This document shows positions 56,816 through 64,000 of a stretch of DNA of 64,000 nt, piece after piece. This DNA comes from Mesorhizobium sp. M3A.F.Ca.ET.080.04.2.1. Lineage in GTDB: Bacteria > Pseudomonadota > Alphaproteobacteria > Rhizobiales > Rhizobiaceae. Position numbers and translations under genes: made by a program. The stretch spans positions 2,914,001 through 2,978,000 of the forward strand of contig NZ_CP034451.1 of the NCBI RefSeq assembly GCF_003952525.1, in the 5' to 3' direction. Positions within the stretch are counted from its first letter, which is position 1, and every line of letters starts with the position of its first letter. The notes under the pieces are model-generated. The model was not told the DNA's origin, did no database searches, and worked only from the letters and a program-made list of their open reading frames with translations.

Positions 56816-59800
56816 TCATTCCGCAGCCTGCAATTCCGGGCTTTCAGGCGTTTTTTGCAGACGCTCCAGCAGCCTGGAACGCTCGGCTGCCGCCACCTCG
56901 GCACTGGCCTGCCGGACATGGCCGTAGCCGCGGACGAGCGCAGGCACGGAGGCAAGCGCAGCGGCGGCTTCGATCCTGCCCGGCGCCAGCGATGCGGCGA
57001 TCAGGCCAAGATCGGCCTCGTACTGCGCCAGCAGCTGCCGTTCCATGCGCCGCTCGGCGGTTCGGCCGAAGACGTCGAAGGTCGTTCCACGCAAGCCCTT
57101 CATCGCCGCCAGCAGGCGGAAGCCCTTCATCATCCACGGACCGAAGCTCGATTTCCTCGGGCTGCCGTCATTGCCGCGGCGGCCGAGAATTGGAGGCGCC
57201 AGGTGGAACTCGAGCTTGTCATAGCTCTGGAACTGCCTGGCGAGATCGGCGGCGAAGGAGCCGTCGGAGTAGAGCCGCGCCACCTCGTACTCGTCCTTGA
57301 CGGCCATCAGCTTGAACAGGTTCTTCGCCGCGGCCGCGGTGACGGCGGTCGAGCCCGGCACCGCCTTCGCCTCGGCTTTGCGCAGCGCCGCGATCCTCTC
57401 GGCATAGCGCTTGCCGTAGGCGGCATTCTGGTAGGCGGTGAGGAAAGCGACGCGCCGGGCGATCATGGCGTCCAGCGTCTCGGCAGCCGCCGGCGCGGTC
57501 TTGCCTGACTGGCTGACCAGGCCGCGCACATAGTCCGGCTGATGCGCGGCGCGACGACCCCAGCGGAAGGCGGCGACATTCATCGCGACCGCTTCGCCGT
57601 TCAATTCTATTGCTCTTTCAATGGCTTGGGCCGACAGCGGCAGCCCGCCATGCTGGAACGCGAAGCCCAGCATGAACATGTTGGCCCCGAGCGAATTGCC
57701 GAACAGCACGGCAGCGGTGCGGGTGGCGTCGAAGAAGTGCGACTTTTCCTCGCCGGCCGCCGCGCGGATCGCCTTCTTCAGGCGCTCGACCGGCAGCGAG
57801 AAATCGGCGGAACGGGTGAATTCGCCGGGCATGATCTCGGCGGTGTTGGCGAGGAACATCGTGTGGCCCTCGCGCACCGCCGCGAGCACTTTCTTGGCCC
57901 CGGACACGACGAGGTCGCAACCGAGCACGAGATCCGCCTTGCCGGCCGAAACGCGGATGGCGTGGATGTCCTCCGGGGTGCGGGCAATGCGGACATGGGT
58001 GAACACTGAGCCACCCTTCTGGGCAAGGCCCGCCATGTCGATCATGCCGCAGCCCTTGCCTTCGAGGTGGGCAGCCATGCCGAGCACCGCGCCTATGGTG
58101 ACGACACCAGTGCCGCCGACCCCGTCGATGATCGCCGCCCAGCCCTGCTCGTGAAGCGCAAACTCGGCCGGAGCGGGGACGCCGGCGAGCGGATCGTTGC
58201 TGCCGGCGACACCCTCGGCCTTCCTGATCTTGCCGCCATGCACCGTGACGAAGGACGGGCAGAAGCCGTTGAGACAGGAAAAATCCTTGTTGCAGCTCGA
58301 CTGGTCGATCCTGCGCTTGCGGCCGAATTCGGTTTCGACAGGCTGGATCGAGACGCAATTGGACTGCACGCCGCAATCGCCGCAGCCCTCGCAGACCAGT
58401 TCGTTGATGAAGACGCGGCGGTCGGGGTCGGGGAAGGTGCCGCGCTTGCGGCGACGGCGCTTCTCGGCGGCGCAGGTCTGGTCGTAGATGAGCACCGAGA
58501 CGCCGCTGACATCGCGCAGCTCGCGTTGGACAAGATCGAGGTCGTCGCGGTGGTGGATGGTGATGCCGGTCGGAAAGTCGGCCGTGCCGGCATATTTGCC
58601 CGGTTCGTCGGTAACGACGGCGATGCGGCCGACGCCTTCGGCGCGCACCTGCCTGGCGATCATGTCGACGGTCAGGCCGCCCTCGTGCGGCTGGCCGCCG
58701 GTCATGGCGACGGCGTCGTTATAGAGGATCTTGTAGGTGATGTTGGCACCGCTCGACAGCGCGAAGCGGATCGCCAGCAGGCCGGAATGGTTGTAGGTGC
58801 CGTCGCCAAGGTTCTGGAAGATGTGGCCGCGCTTCGAGAACGGCGCCTGGCCCACCCATTGCGCGCCCTCGCCGCCCATCGCCGTGAAGCCGACTGTGTT
58901 CCTGTCCATCCAAAGCGCCATGAAATGGCAGCCGATGCCGGCGGCGGCGAGCGAGCCTTCGGGCACCTTGGTCGAGGAATTGTGCGGACAGCCGGAACAG
59001 AAGAACGGCGTGCGCGAGCCGATGTCGACGGTGTCGGCGAGCATGGCCTGGAACTGGCGCAGTTTCGCCACACGTGCGGCGATCTCCTCCGAGCGACCGA
59101 CGGTGCGCAGGATGCGCTCGCCGAGCGCAATCGCGATCTCGTTGGGATCGAGCGCGCCCTTGGCCGGGAACAGCCAGTCGCCACGCTCGTCCTTCTTGCC
59201 GATGATGACCGGCTGCATGGCAGTGCCATAGAGATTTTCGCGCAGCTGCAGCTCGATCAGCGAGCGCTTCTCCTCGACGACGACGATGGTGTCGAGGCCG
59301 CGCGCGAAGTCGGCAATGTGCTGGAGATCGAGCGGCCATGGGCAGCCGACCTTGAACAGGCGGATGCCGATGCGGTTGGCGGCCTGTTCGTCGACGCCGA
59401 TGTCGTCCAGCGCCTGGCGGACATCGAGATAGCTCTTGCCGATGGTGATGACGCCAAGCTTCGGATTGCGGCCGCCGGAATAGACGATGCGGTTCAGCCC
59501 GTTGGCATGGATGAAGGCGGAAGCGGCGGCGCGCTTATGTTCGTGCAGCCGCTCCTCCTGCCCGAGCATGTCGATCTCGTGGCGGATGTTGAGACCGCCG
59601 GGCGGCATGTCAAAGTGAGGAACGACGATGTTCAGCCGCTCCAGCGAGGCGTCGACCGAGGCGGTCGATTCGATGTTGTCCTTGACGCATTTGATCGCCG
59701 CCCAGGTGCCGGCGAAACGCGACATGGCAAAGCCGTAGAGGCCGTAGTCGATGATCTCCTGGACACCGGCCGGGTTGAGGATCGGCACCATGGTATCGAC

Positions 59801-60289
59801 GAACAGGAATTCTGTGGCGTGCGCGTTGGTCGAGGATTCGGCCATGTGATCGTCGCCCATCAGGGCGAGCACGCCGCCATGCTTGGAGGAGCCGGCGAGG
59901 TTGGCGTGGCGGAACACGTCGCCGGAACGGTCGACGCCCGGCCCTTTTCCGTACCAGACCGAGAAGACGCCGTCATGCGTGCCCTCGCCGAGCAATTCGG
60001 TCTGCTGCGATCCCCAGCAGGCGGTGGCGGCGAGTTCCTCGTTGAGCCCCGGCTGGAAGACGATATCAGCCTGCGCAAGCTGCTTCTTGGCCCTCCAAAG
60101 CTGCATGTCGAGGCCGCCGAGCGGCGAACCGCGATAGCCTGAGACGAAGCCCGCGGTGTTGAGGCCGGCGCGGCGGTCGCGCTCGCGCTGCATCAACAGC
60201 ATGCGGATGACGGCTTGCGCGCCGGACAGGAAGATGCGCTCCTTGCCAAGGTCGAACTTGTCGTCGAGCGCGACGTCATGCAGCGTCAT
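56816..60289 (-). CDS. Indolepyruvate:ferredoxin oxidoreductase, fused alpha-beta
   Basis: 1157 aa, a fusion of IorA and IorB typical of aerobic proteobacteria. The N-terminal pyrimidine-type domain starts FLSGAQAVIRMLLMQRERD. A ThDP domain carries GDGTYNHSGLLAI and NDAVAMTGGQPHEGG. A ferredoxin-like CEGCGDCGVQSNC cluster follows, and then the gamma-type domain GVGGTGVVTIGAVLGMAAHL. It would oxidatively decarboxylate aryl- or branched-chain 2-oxoacids to acyl-CoA. Rhizobial enzymes of this type often handle 2-oxoacids from aromatic or branched amino acids. It is not in an operon with an aminotransferase here. Confidence 0.95.
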   Translation of the reverse strand: MTLHDVALDDKFDLGKERIFLSGAQAVIRMLLMQRERDRRAGLNTAGFVSGYRGSPLGGLDMQLWRAKKQLAQADIVFQPGLNEELAATACWGSQQTELLGEGTHDGVFSVWYGKGPGVDRSGDVFRHANLAGSSKHGGVLALMGDDHMAESSTNAHATEFLFVDTMVPILNPAGVQEIIDYGLYGFAMSRFAGTWAAIKCVKDNIESTASVDASLERLNIVVPHFDMPPGGLNIRHEIDMLGQEERLHEHKRAAASAFIHANGLNRIVYSGGRNPKLGVITIGKSYLDVRQALDDIGVDEQAANRIGIRLFKVGCPWPLDLQHIADFARGLDTIVVVEEKRSLIELQLRENLYGTAMQPVIIGKKDERGDWLFPAKGALDPNEIAIALGERILRTVGRSEEIAARVAKLRQFQAMLADTVDIGSRTPFFCSGCPHNSSTKVPEGSLAAAGIGCHFMALWMDRNTVGFTAMGGEGAQWVGQAPFSKRGHIFQNLGDGTYNHSGLLAIRFALSSGANITYKILYNDAVAMTGGQPHEGGLTVDMIARQVRAEGVGRIAVVTDEPGKYAGTADFPTGITIHHRDDLDLVQRELRDVSGVSVLIYDQTCAAEKRRRRKRGTFPDPDRRVFINELVCEGCGDCGVQSNCVSIQPVETEFGRKRRIDQSSCNKDFSCLNGFCPSFVTVHGGKIRKAEGVAGSNDPLAGVPAPAEFALHEQGWAAIIDGVGGTGVVTIGAVLGMAAHLEGKGCGMIDMAGLAQKGGSVFTHVRIARTPEDIHAIRVSAGKADLVLGCDLVVSGAKKVLAAVREGHTMFLANTAEIMPGEFTRSADFSLPVERLKKAIRAAAGEEKSHFFDATRTAAVLFGNSLGANMFMLGFAFQHGGLPLSAQAIERAIELNGEAVAMNVAAFRWGRRAAHQPDYVRGLVSQSGKTAPAAAETLDAMIARRVAFLTAYQNAAYGKRYAERIAALRKAEAKAVPGSTAVTAAAAKNLFKLMAVKDEYEVARLYSDGSFAADLARQFQSYDKLEFHLAPPILGRRGNDGSPRKSSFGPWMMKGFRLLAAMKGLRGTTFDVFGRTAERRMERQLLAQYEADLGLIAASLAPGRIEAAAALASVPALVRGYGHVRQASAEVAAAERSRLLERLQKTPESPELQAAE

Positions 60290-60494
60290 CAGGTATTTCC
60301 TTCGCGGAGGCGCGCGGAATCACGCGGCCTTCCTCGGAGTGCCATGCCGCAGTCTTTCTCCGCTTGCTAGAGAGGTCAAACGAAATCGCAGGGGCCAAGC
60401 CAGACGCAACAAGCGGTCCGCTCGGGGCTCGTGGGAGCACAGAACGACAAGGCCGACGCCACGCGCAAGCAAGAAAATTCCAGGGGCCGCGGCC

Positions 60495-61025
60495 TCAGGC
60501 AGGCTTGGGGCAGTCAGGCTTCGGCTCGTCGGGCAACTTGCCGTCGGGATGGCCGACCATGTCCTTGTTGAGCTCGTAGACCGGGCCGATCACAAGTGGC
60601 CTGTCGGGCAGCACCGATTGATCCATCGAGGAGGTCAGCGTGGTCTCGAAACTCTGCAGCAGCTTGCCATTGGCATCCTCGATGCGGATCGAGACCGAAT
60701 AAGGCTTGTCCTTCACCACGCATGTCAGCGGCGGGCTGGTGAGCGTGACATGCGGCAGCTTCGGCCAGATCTTCTGGTTGACGATGATCGGGTCACCGCC
60801 GGCCGGGTTCTGGAAGCTAACCACTGCGACCTGGCCCTCGCCCATCGGCCGCAGCGGGTTGAGGGTTATGACATAGGTGGCGATGCCAAGCCGGTAGTTG
60901 AACTCGAACAGCTTGCCGGAAATGGCGAAGAGCTGCTCCTTGCCGGAATCGCGGCAAGCGCCGAGCACCGTCGCCGCAAGCAAGGCCGTGCCGACAACCA
61001 CCGAACGGACGAACTTTCTAGACAT
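60495..61025 (-). CDS. Putative lipoprotein
   Basis: 176 aa. The leader MSRKFVRSVVVGTALLAATV ends in the lipobox LGAC with Cys at residue 24. The mature domain is beta-rich (ISGKLFEFNYRLGIATYVIT, VAVVSFQNPAGGDPIIVNQK) and ends Pro-rich. No family recognised. Its start overlaps the CGNR gene end by 8 bp, so they may be co-transcribed. Confidence 0.78.
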   Translation of the reverse strand: MSRKFVRSVVVGTALLAATVLGACRDSGKEQLFAISGKLFEFNYRLGIATYVITLNPLRPMGEGQVAVVSFQNPAGGDPIIVNQKIWPKLPHVTLTSPPLTCVVKDKPYSVSIRIEDANGKLLQSFETTLTSSMDQSVLPDRPLVIGPVYELNKDMVGHPDGKLPDEPKPDCPKPA

Positions 61026-61626
61026 TGCCTGCCTCCCTGGCCACCGTGCGGCGGCGATAATGGCGATTTGCCTTCTGTCTGTTGCCGCACACCTTCATGT
61101 CGCACCAGAGGCGGCTGGAGTTGCGGCTGCGATCGACGAACAGCCAGCTGCAGTTGGGACAGATCCTGAGCCTGGCCACCGTCTCGTCACGCAGCAGCGA
61201 CAGCGCCGAGACGGCGAGCGCCGCCTCGAATGCAATCGGCGTCGCCGGATCACCGAATGGCCGCCCGGGCGCGCCGACCTCGGTCGAGCTGCCGGCCAGC
61301 CCCGCGGCGCAGGCCGACAGGAAAGCCGGCAGATCGACGGTGGCAATGGCCCCTTGCGCAACGGCATGGCGGAACAGTCGGTCGGTAGCCTCGCGGATCG
61401 ACAGCACGAGCGGTGCAATCCGGTCGGGCGCGCCCGCTTCCAATCGCCGCCCGCCGAGCTCGGCGGCGCGAAAGCCGCTGGCCGCCTGGGCGAAACGTAC
61501 GATCTCGGCCGGATCGTCGAAACGGTCGAAAGTCTTTTGCGGATCGTTGCGCAGCACCACCGTGTTCGCCGCGTCGAGCGCGAGAATGCCGCCGGTGAAG
61601 CGATGCGGGGTCCAGGATACAGTCAT
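61018..61626 (-). CDS. ABATE/CGNR zinc-finger transcription factor
   Basis: 202 aa. An N-terminal ABATE helical domain (FTGGILALDAANTVVLRND) is followed by a C-terminal CGNR zinc finger, LRICPNCSWLFVDRSRN, then CDMKVCGNRQKANRHYRRR. The four Cys and the CGNR motif are intact. Proteins of this family are treated as transcription regulators by prediction. It is divergent from a LivH-type permease, with an inverted repeat between the two starts. Confidence 0.9.
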   Translation of the reverse strand: MTVSWTPHRFTGGILALDAANTVVLRNDPQKTFDRFDDPAEIVRFAQAASGFRAAELGGRRLEAGAPDRIAPLVLSIREATDRLFRHAVAQGAIATVDLPAFLSACAAGLAGSSTEVGAPGRPFGDPATPIAFEAALAVSALSLLRDETVARLRICPNCSWLFVDRSRNSSRLWCDMKVCGNRQKANRHYRRRTVAREAGNV

Positions 61627-61630
61627 GGTG

Positions 61631-61670
61631 GAAATCTAACCGATAAAACCTATTTGACAAGTTAGATTCC
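61631..61670. promoter_or_regulatory. Inverted repeat in CGNR-permease divergent region
   Basis: GAAATCTAAC (61631-61640) and GTTAGATTCC (61661-61670) are inverted with a single mismatch (8 central bases perfect), 20 nt apart. They flank a TTGACA (61654-61659) that could be the -35 of the permease promoter. Candidate CGNR operator controlling both genes. Confidence 0.55.
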
Positions 61671-61720
61671 GAATGCAACGCTCCCATCGGGGCCGGATCG
61701 CGCGGTCCCGAGGATGCTGC

Positions 61721-62626
61721 ATGCTTTACTTCCTCCAGCAGGTGCTGAACGGGCTGCATTCGGGCGCGCTCTATGCGCTGCTCGCCTTCGGCTATGTGCT
61801 GACCAACGGCATCCTGCACCGCACCAATCTCGCCTATGGCGCGCTGTTTGCCTTTTGCGGACATACGATGATCCTGACCGCCGCCTTTGGTTACCAGGCG
61901 CTGTGGCTGACACTCTTCGCCTCCGTCGCGCTCGGCATCGTTGCCGCCCTGCTTTATGCGGCGCTGATCAGCCAGATCCTGTCGCGCAGCGTCTTCGAAA
62001 AGCTCGCCGACCGCTCACCCAATGCCATCGTGGTGACGACGCTCGGCATCCTTTTGTTCCTGTCCGAAGCGAGCCGCATCGCCGCCGACACCCATGATCT
62101 GTGGCTGCCGCCGATGCTGGCCCAGCCGGTCGTCTTCGCCGAGGAGGCTGGCTTCAAGGTGACGCTGACGCTCATCCAACTGCTCGACTGTGCCGGCGTG
62201 CTGGCCATCGTGGCGCTGGCGGCGTGGGGTTTCGCCCATTCGCGCTACGGACGCGCCTGGCGCGCCGTGTCGGACGACCCGAGGGCGGCTGCCATGTGCG
62301 GCATCGACGTCACCGCGGTGTTCCGCCGCGCGGTGCTTTACGGCGGCTTGTGCGCGGCCCTGGCCGGCGTGCTCGCCGGCCTCTATTACGGCAACATCAG
62401 CTTCGGCACCGGCCTGGTCTACGGGCTGAAGATCCTGTTCATCACGGCGGTCGGCGGCTATCTCTCGCCGCTCAGGGCGGCGCTCGGCGCGGCTGCCTTC
62501 GGCATGGCCGAATCGCTTTGGGCCGGCTATTTCCCGCTCGAATGGCGCGATGCGTGGATGTATCTGTTCCTCGTCGCCATGCTGGTGCTGATCGGCGCCG
62601 GCCGCGACCAAACGAAGGTCGCCTGA
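61721..62626 (+). CDS. Branched-chain-type ABC transporter permease (LivH-like)
   Basis: 301 aa inner-membrane permease with about eight spans. It begins LYFLQQVLNGLHSGALYALL, has AYGALFAFCGHTM and the later YGRAWRAVSDDPRAAAMCGI coupling segment, and ends AAFGMAESLWAGYFPLEW. ATG 61721 follows CGAGGATGCTGC. LivH normally works with LivM, LivG, LivF and a binding protein, and none is adjacent, so this copy is an orphan or part of a split system. Confidence 0.88.
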   Translation: MLYFLQQVLNGLHSGALYALLAFGYVLTNGILHRTNLAYGALFAFCGHTMILTAAFGYQALWLTLFASVALGIVAALLYAALISQILSRSVFEKLADRSPNAIVVTTLGILLFLSEASRIAADTHDLWLPPMLAQPVVFAEEAGFKVTLTLIQLLDCAGVLAIVALAAWGFAHSRYGRAWRAVSDDPRAAAMCGIDVTAVFRRAVLYGGLCAALAGVLAGLYYGNISFGTGLVYGLKILFITAVGGYLSPLRAALGAAAFGMAESLWAGYFPLEWRDAWMYLFLVAMLVLIGAGRDQTKVA

Positions 62627-62814
62627 TTCACAATCAGACTTTGGTTGCATGGCGTGCCCTGAGGCCGCCTGTTTGGCGCGGTGCGCGCTGGATGGCGCAG
62701 CCGCTCGACCATTGCGTTGTTGACCATCCGGACCACGCGCTGCATACCGTTGGACCAGATGGTGCCACCCCAAGGGGAAAATAGGGCGCATCTCCGGCAC
62801 GAGGGAGGAAATGC

Positions 62815-63420
62815 ATGGCAGGGCTGCTCGCTCTATCCAGGACCATCGACCGCCTGAACGAGTTCATCGGACGATGGGTGTCGTGGCTGATCCTGCTCGC
62901 GATCCTGGTGAGCGCCGGAAACGCCATCATCCGCAAAGTGCTCGACACCTCCTCCAACGCCTGGCTGGAGCTGCAATGGTACCTGTTCGGCGCCGCCTTC
63001 ATGCTGGCGGCCGCCTACACGCTCAAGCAGAACGACCATATCCGCATCGACATCGTCTACGGCATGTTTTCCCGCCGCGTGCAGCACTGGATCGACCTTC
63101 TCGGCCACCTGTTCTTCCTGATGCCGTTCGTGGTCCTGATGGTGATCTATTTCGTGCCTTACGTGTCGCTGTCGTTCCGCAGCGGCGAGATGTCGACCAA
63201 TGCAGGCGGCCTGATCGTATGGCCGGCAAAAGCCATCCTGCTCGCCGGCTTCTTCCTGCTGGCGCTGCAGGGCATCTCCGAGATCATCAAGAAGATCGCC
63301 ATCATGCGGGGCGACATGGACGATCCCAATCCATTCATATCCGCGCACGACCAGGCCAAGATCGAAGCCGAGGCGCTTGCCGAAGAAGCCAAGGCGCTGG
63401 CCGGCGAGGTGCGCTCATGA
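62815..63420 (+). CDS. TRAP transporter small permease (DctQ type)
   Basis: 201 aa with four membrane helices. The family block RWVSWLILLAILVSAGNAII and SNAWLELQWYLFGAAFMLAA are clear. It binds the large permease in ion-driven uptake of organic acids or similar solutes. ATG 62815 follows GGGAGGAAATGC. ATGA overlap with the large subunit confirms an operon. The C-terminal tail is rich in Ala and Glu. Confidence 0.92.
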   Translation: MAGLLALSRTIDRLNEFIGRWVSWLILLAILVSAGNAIIRKVLDTSSNAWLELQWYLFGAAFMLAAAYTLKQNDHIRIDIVYGMFSRRVQHWIDLLGHLFFLMPFVVLMVIYFVPYVSLSFRSGEMSTNAGGLIVWPAKAILLAGFFLLALQGISEIIKKIAIMRGDMDDPNPFISAHDQAKIEAEALAEEAKALAGEVRS

Positions 63421-64000
63421 TCGAGTTCATCGCGCAGAACATGGCGCCGATCATGTTCGCCTCGCTGATCATCTTCCTTTTGATCGGCTACCCGGTCGCC
63501 TTCTCGCTCGCCGCCAACGGCCTCCTGTTCTTCTTCATCGGTGTGCTCTTGTCGCCCTATTCGGGCGGATCGATCAATCTTGCCTGGCCACTTCTCTACG
63601 CATTGCCGGAGAATTTCTACGGCAACCGGGTCATGTCGAACGAGACATTGCTGGCGATTCCCTTCTTCACCTTCATGGGCATCGTGCTGGAACGATCCGG
63701 CATGGCCGAGGACCTGCTCGACACCATCGGCCAATTGTTCGGGCCGATCCGCGGCGGCCTTGCCTATGCGGTGATCTTCGTCGGCGCGCTGCTTGCCGCC
63801 ACGACCGGCGTGGTGGCGGCCTCCGTCATCGCCATGGGCCTGATCTCACTGCCGATCATGCTGCGCTACGGCTATGACCGGCGGCTCGCCTCAGGCGTGA
63901 TCGCGGCCTCCGGCACGCTTGCCCAGATCATCCCGCCCTCGCTGGTGCTGATCGTGCTTGCCGACCAGCTCGGCCGCTCGGTCGGCGACATGTATGCGGG
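63417..64000 (+). CDS. TRAP transporter large permease (DctM type), 5' part (cut by window end)
   Basis: The first 194 residues are visible. Multiple hydrophobic spans, with LIGYPVAFSLAANGLLFFFI, LLAIPFFTFMGIVLERSGMA, ALLAATTGVVAASVIAMGL, and GTLAQIIPPSLVLIVLADQL, which are classic DctM motifs. It overlaps DctQ by ATGA. The substrate-binding subunit is not in the window and may lie after base 64000. Confidence 0.95.
   Translation, partial: MIEFIAQNMAPIMFASLIIFLLIGYPVAFSLAANGLLFFFIGVLLSPYSGGSINLAWPLLYALPENFYGNRVMSNETLLAIPFFTFMGIVLERSGMAEDLLDTIGQLFGPIRGGLAYAVIFVGALLAATTGVVAASVIAMGLISLPIMLRYGYDRRLASGVIAASGTLAQIIPPSLVLIVLADQLGRSVGDMYA

Noticed and set aside
58067..60142. Very long open frame on the plus strand opposite the indolepyruvate oxidoreductase
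   Set aside because: It is a codon-bias shadow of the minus-strand gene: Asp/Gly/Arg/His-rich translation, no family features, and complete overlap with a well-supported gene.

Overview
The window is a high-GC, gene-dense chromosomal segment that looks like Mesorhizobium or a close relative (Alphaproteobacteria, Hyphomicrobiales). The taxonomic call is inference. It rests on a CP4-type AroA beside a FYDLN acidic-tail protein and the cmk-rpsA pair, a split alphaproteobacterial PntA, an aa3-type oxidase subunit IV, an NDUFA9-like protein, many ABC/TRAP uptake operons, very frequent ATGA/TGATG stop-start overlaps, and rhizobial-type intergenic palindromic repeats.

Layout. 1-8387: a divergent sugar locus. 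DeoR regulator, FGGY kinase and a ribose-type ABC importer (ATPase, permease, binding protein truncated at the window edge) read leftward; a class II aldolase, a second FGGY kinase and a HAD phosphatase read rightward. 8389-14649: a leftward operon with a FadR-type regulator, a cystathionine-gamma-synthase-like PLP enzyme and a MalEFGK-type importer. 14779-20083: a membrane-anchored AraC regulator divergent from a secreted alpha/beta hydrolase, a frameshifted DUF2161 gene, and an M24-M20 hydrolase pair. 20281-24417: a lipoprotein, a gap, and a LysR regulator divergent from an N-methyl-amino-acid-demethylase-like flavoprotein.

24514-29400 is housekeeping: tRNA-Ala(GGC), FYDLN protein, aroA, cmk, rpsA and a strong terminator. 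29455-33125 holds a polytopic GT-C-like protein, an SDR and a capsule-type glycosyltransferase. 33130-40980 is a probable arginine/guanidino-compound locus: a deiminase/DDAH-like enzyme, a BetI-like TetR regulator and a ThDP-dependent 5-guanidino-2-oxopentanoate decarboxylase-like enzyme on one strand; an amino-acid ABC importer and an Ldh2/DpkA-type reductase on the other. 41396-49461 holds an NDUFA9-like protein, a cytochrome P450, an AT-rich DUF2235 gene that looks acquired, gyrB, RidA and a MerR-SDR pair. 49622-53327 holds pntB-pntA2-pntA1, oxidase subunit IV and a 49-codon DUF3096 gene. 53433-64000 holds a FeeM/autoinducer-synthase-like acyltransferase, a GGDEF-EAL protein, a fused indolepyruvate:ferredoxin oxidoreductase, a lipoprotein, a CGNR/ABATE regulator divergent from an orphan LivH-type permease, and a TRAP transporter cut by the window end.

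The recurring theme is small-molecule uptake plus dedicated catabolism, each module carrying its own one-component regulator. Most divergent promoter regions contain a readable palindrome. I saw no CRISPR array, no complete insertion sequence and no phage module. The least ordinary items are the guanidino-compound cluster, the AT-rich DUF2235 gene beside gyrB, the FeeM-like synthase, the CGNR operator and the palindromic repeat elements.
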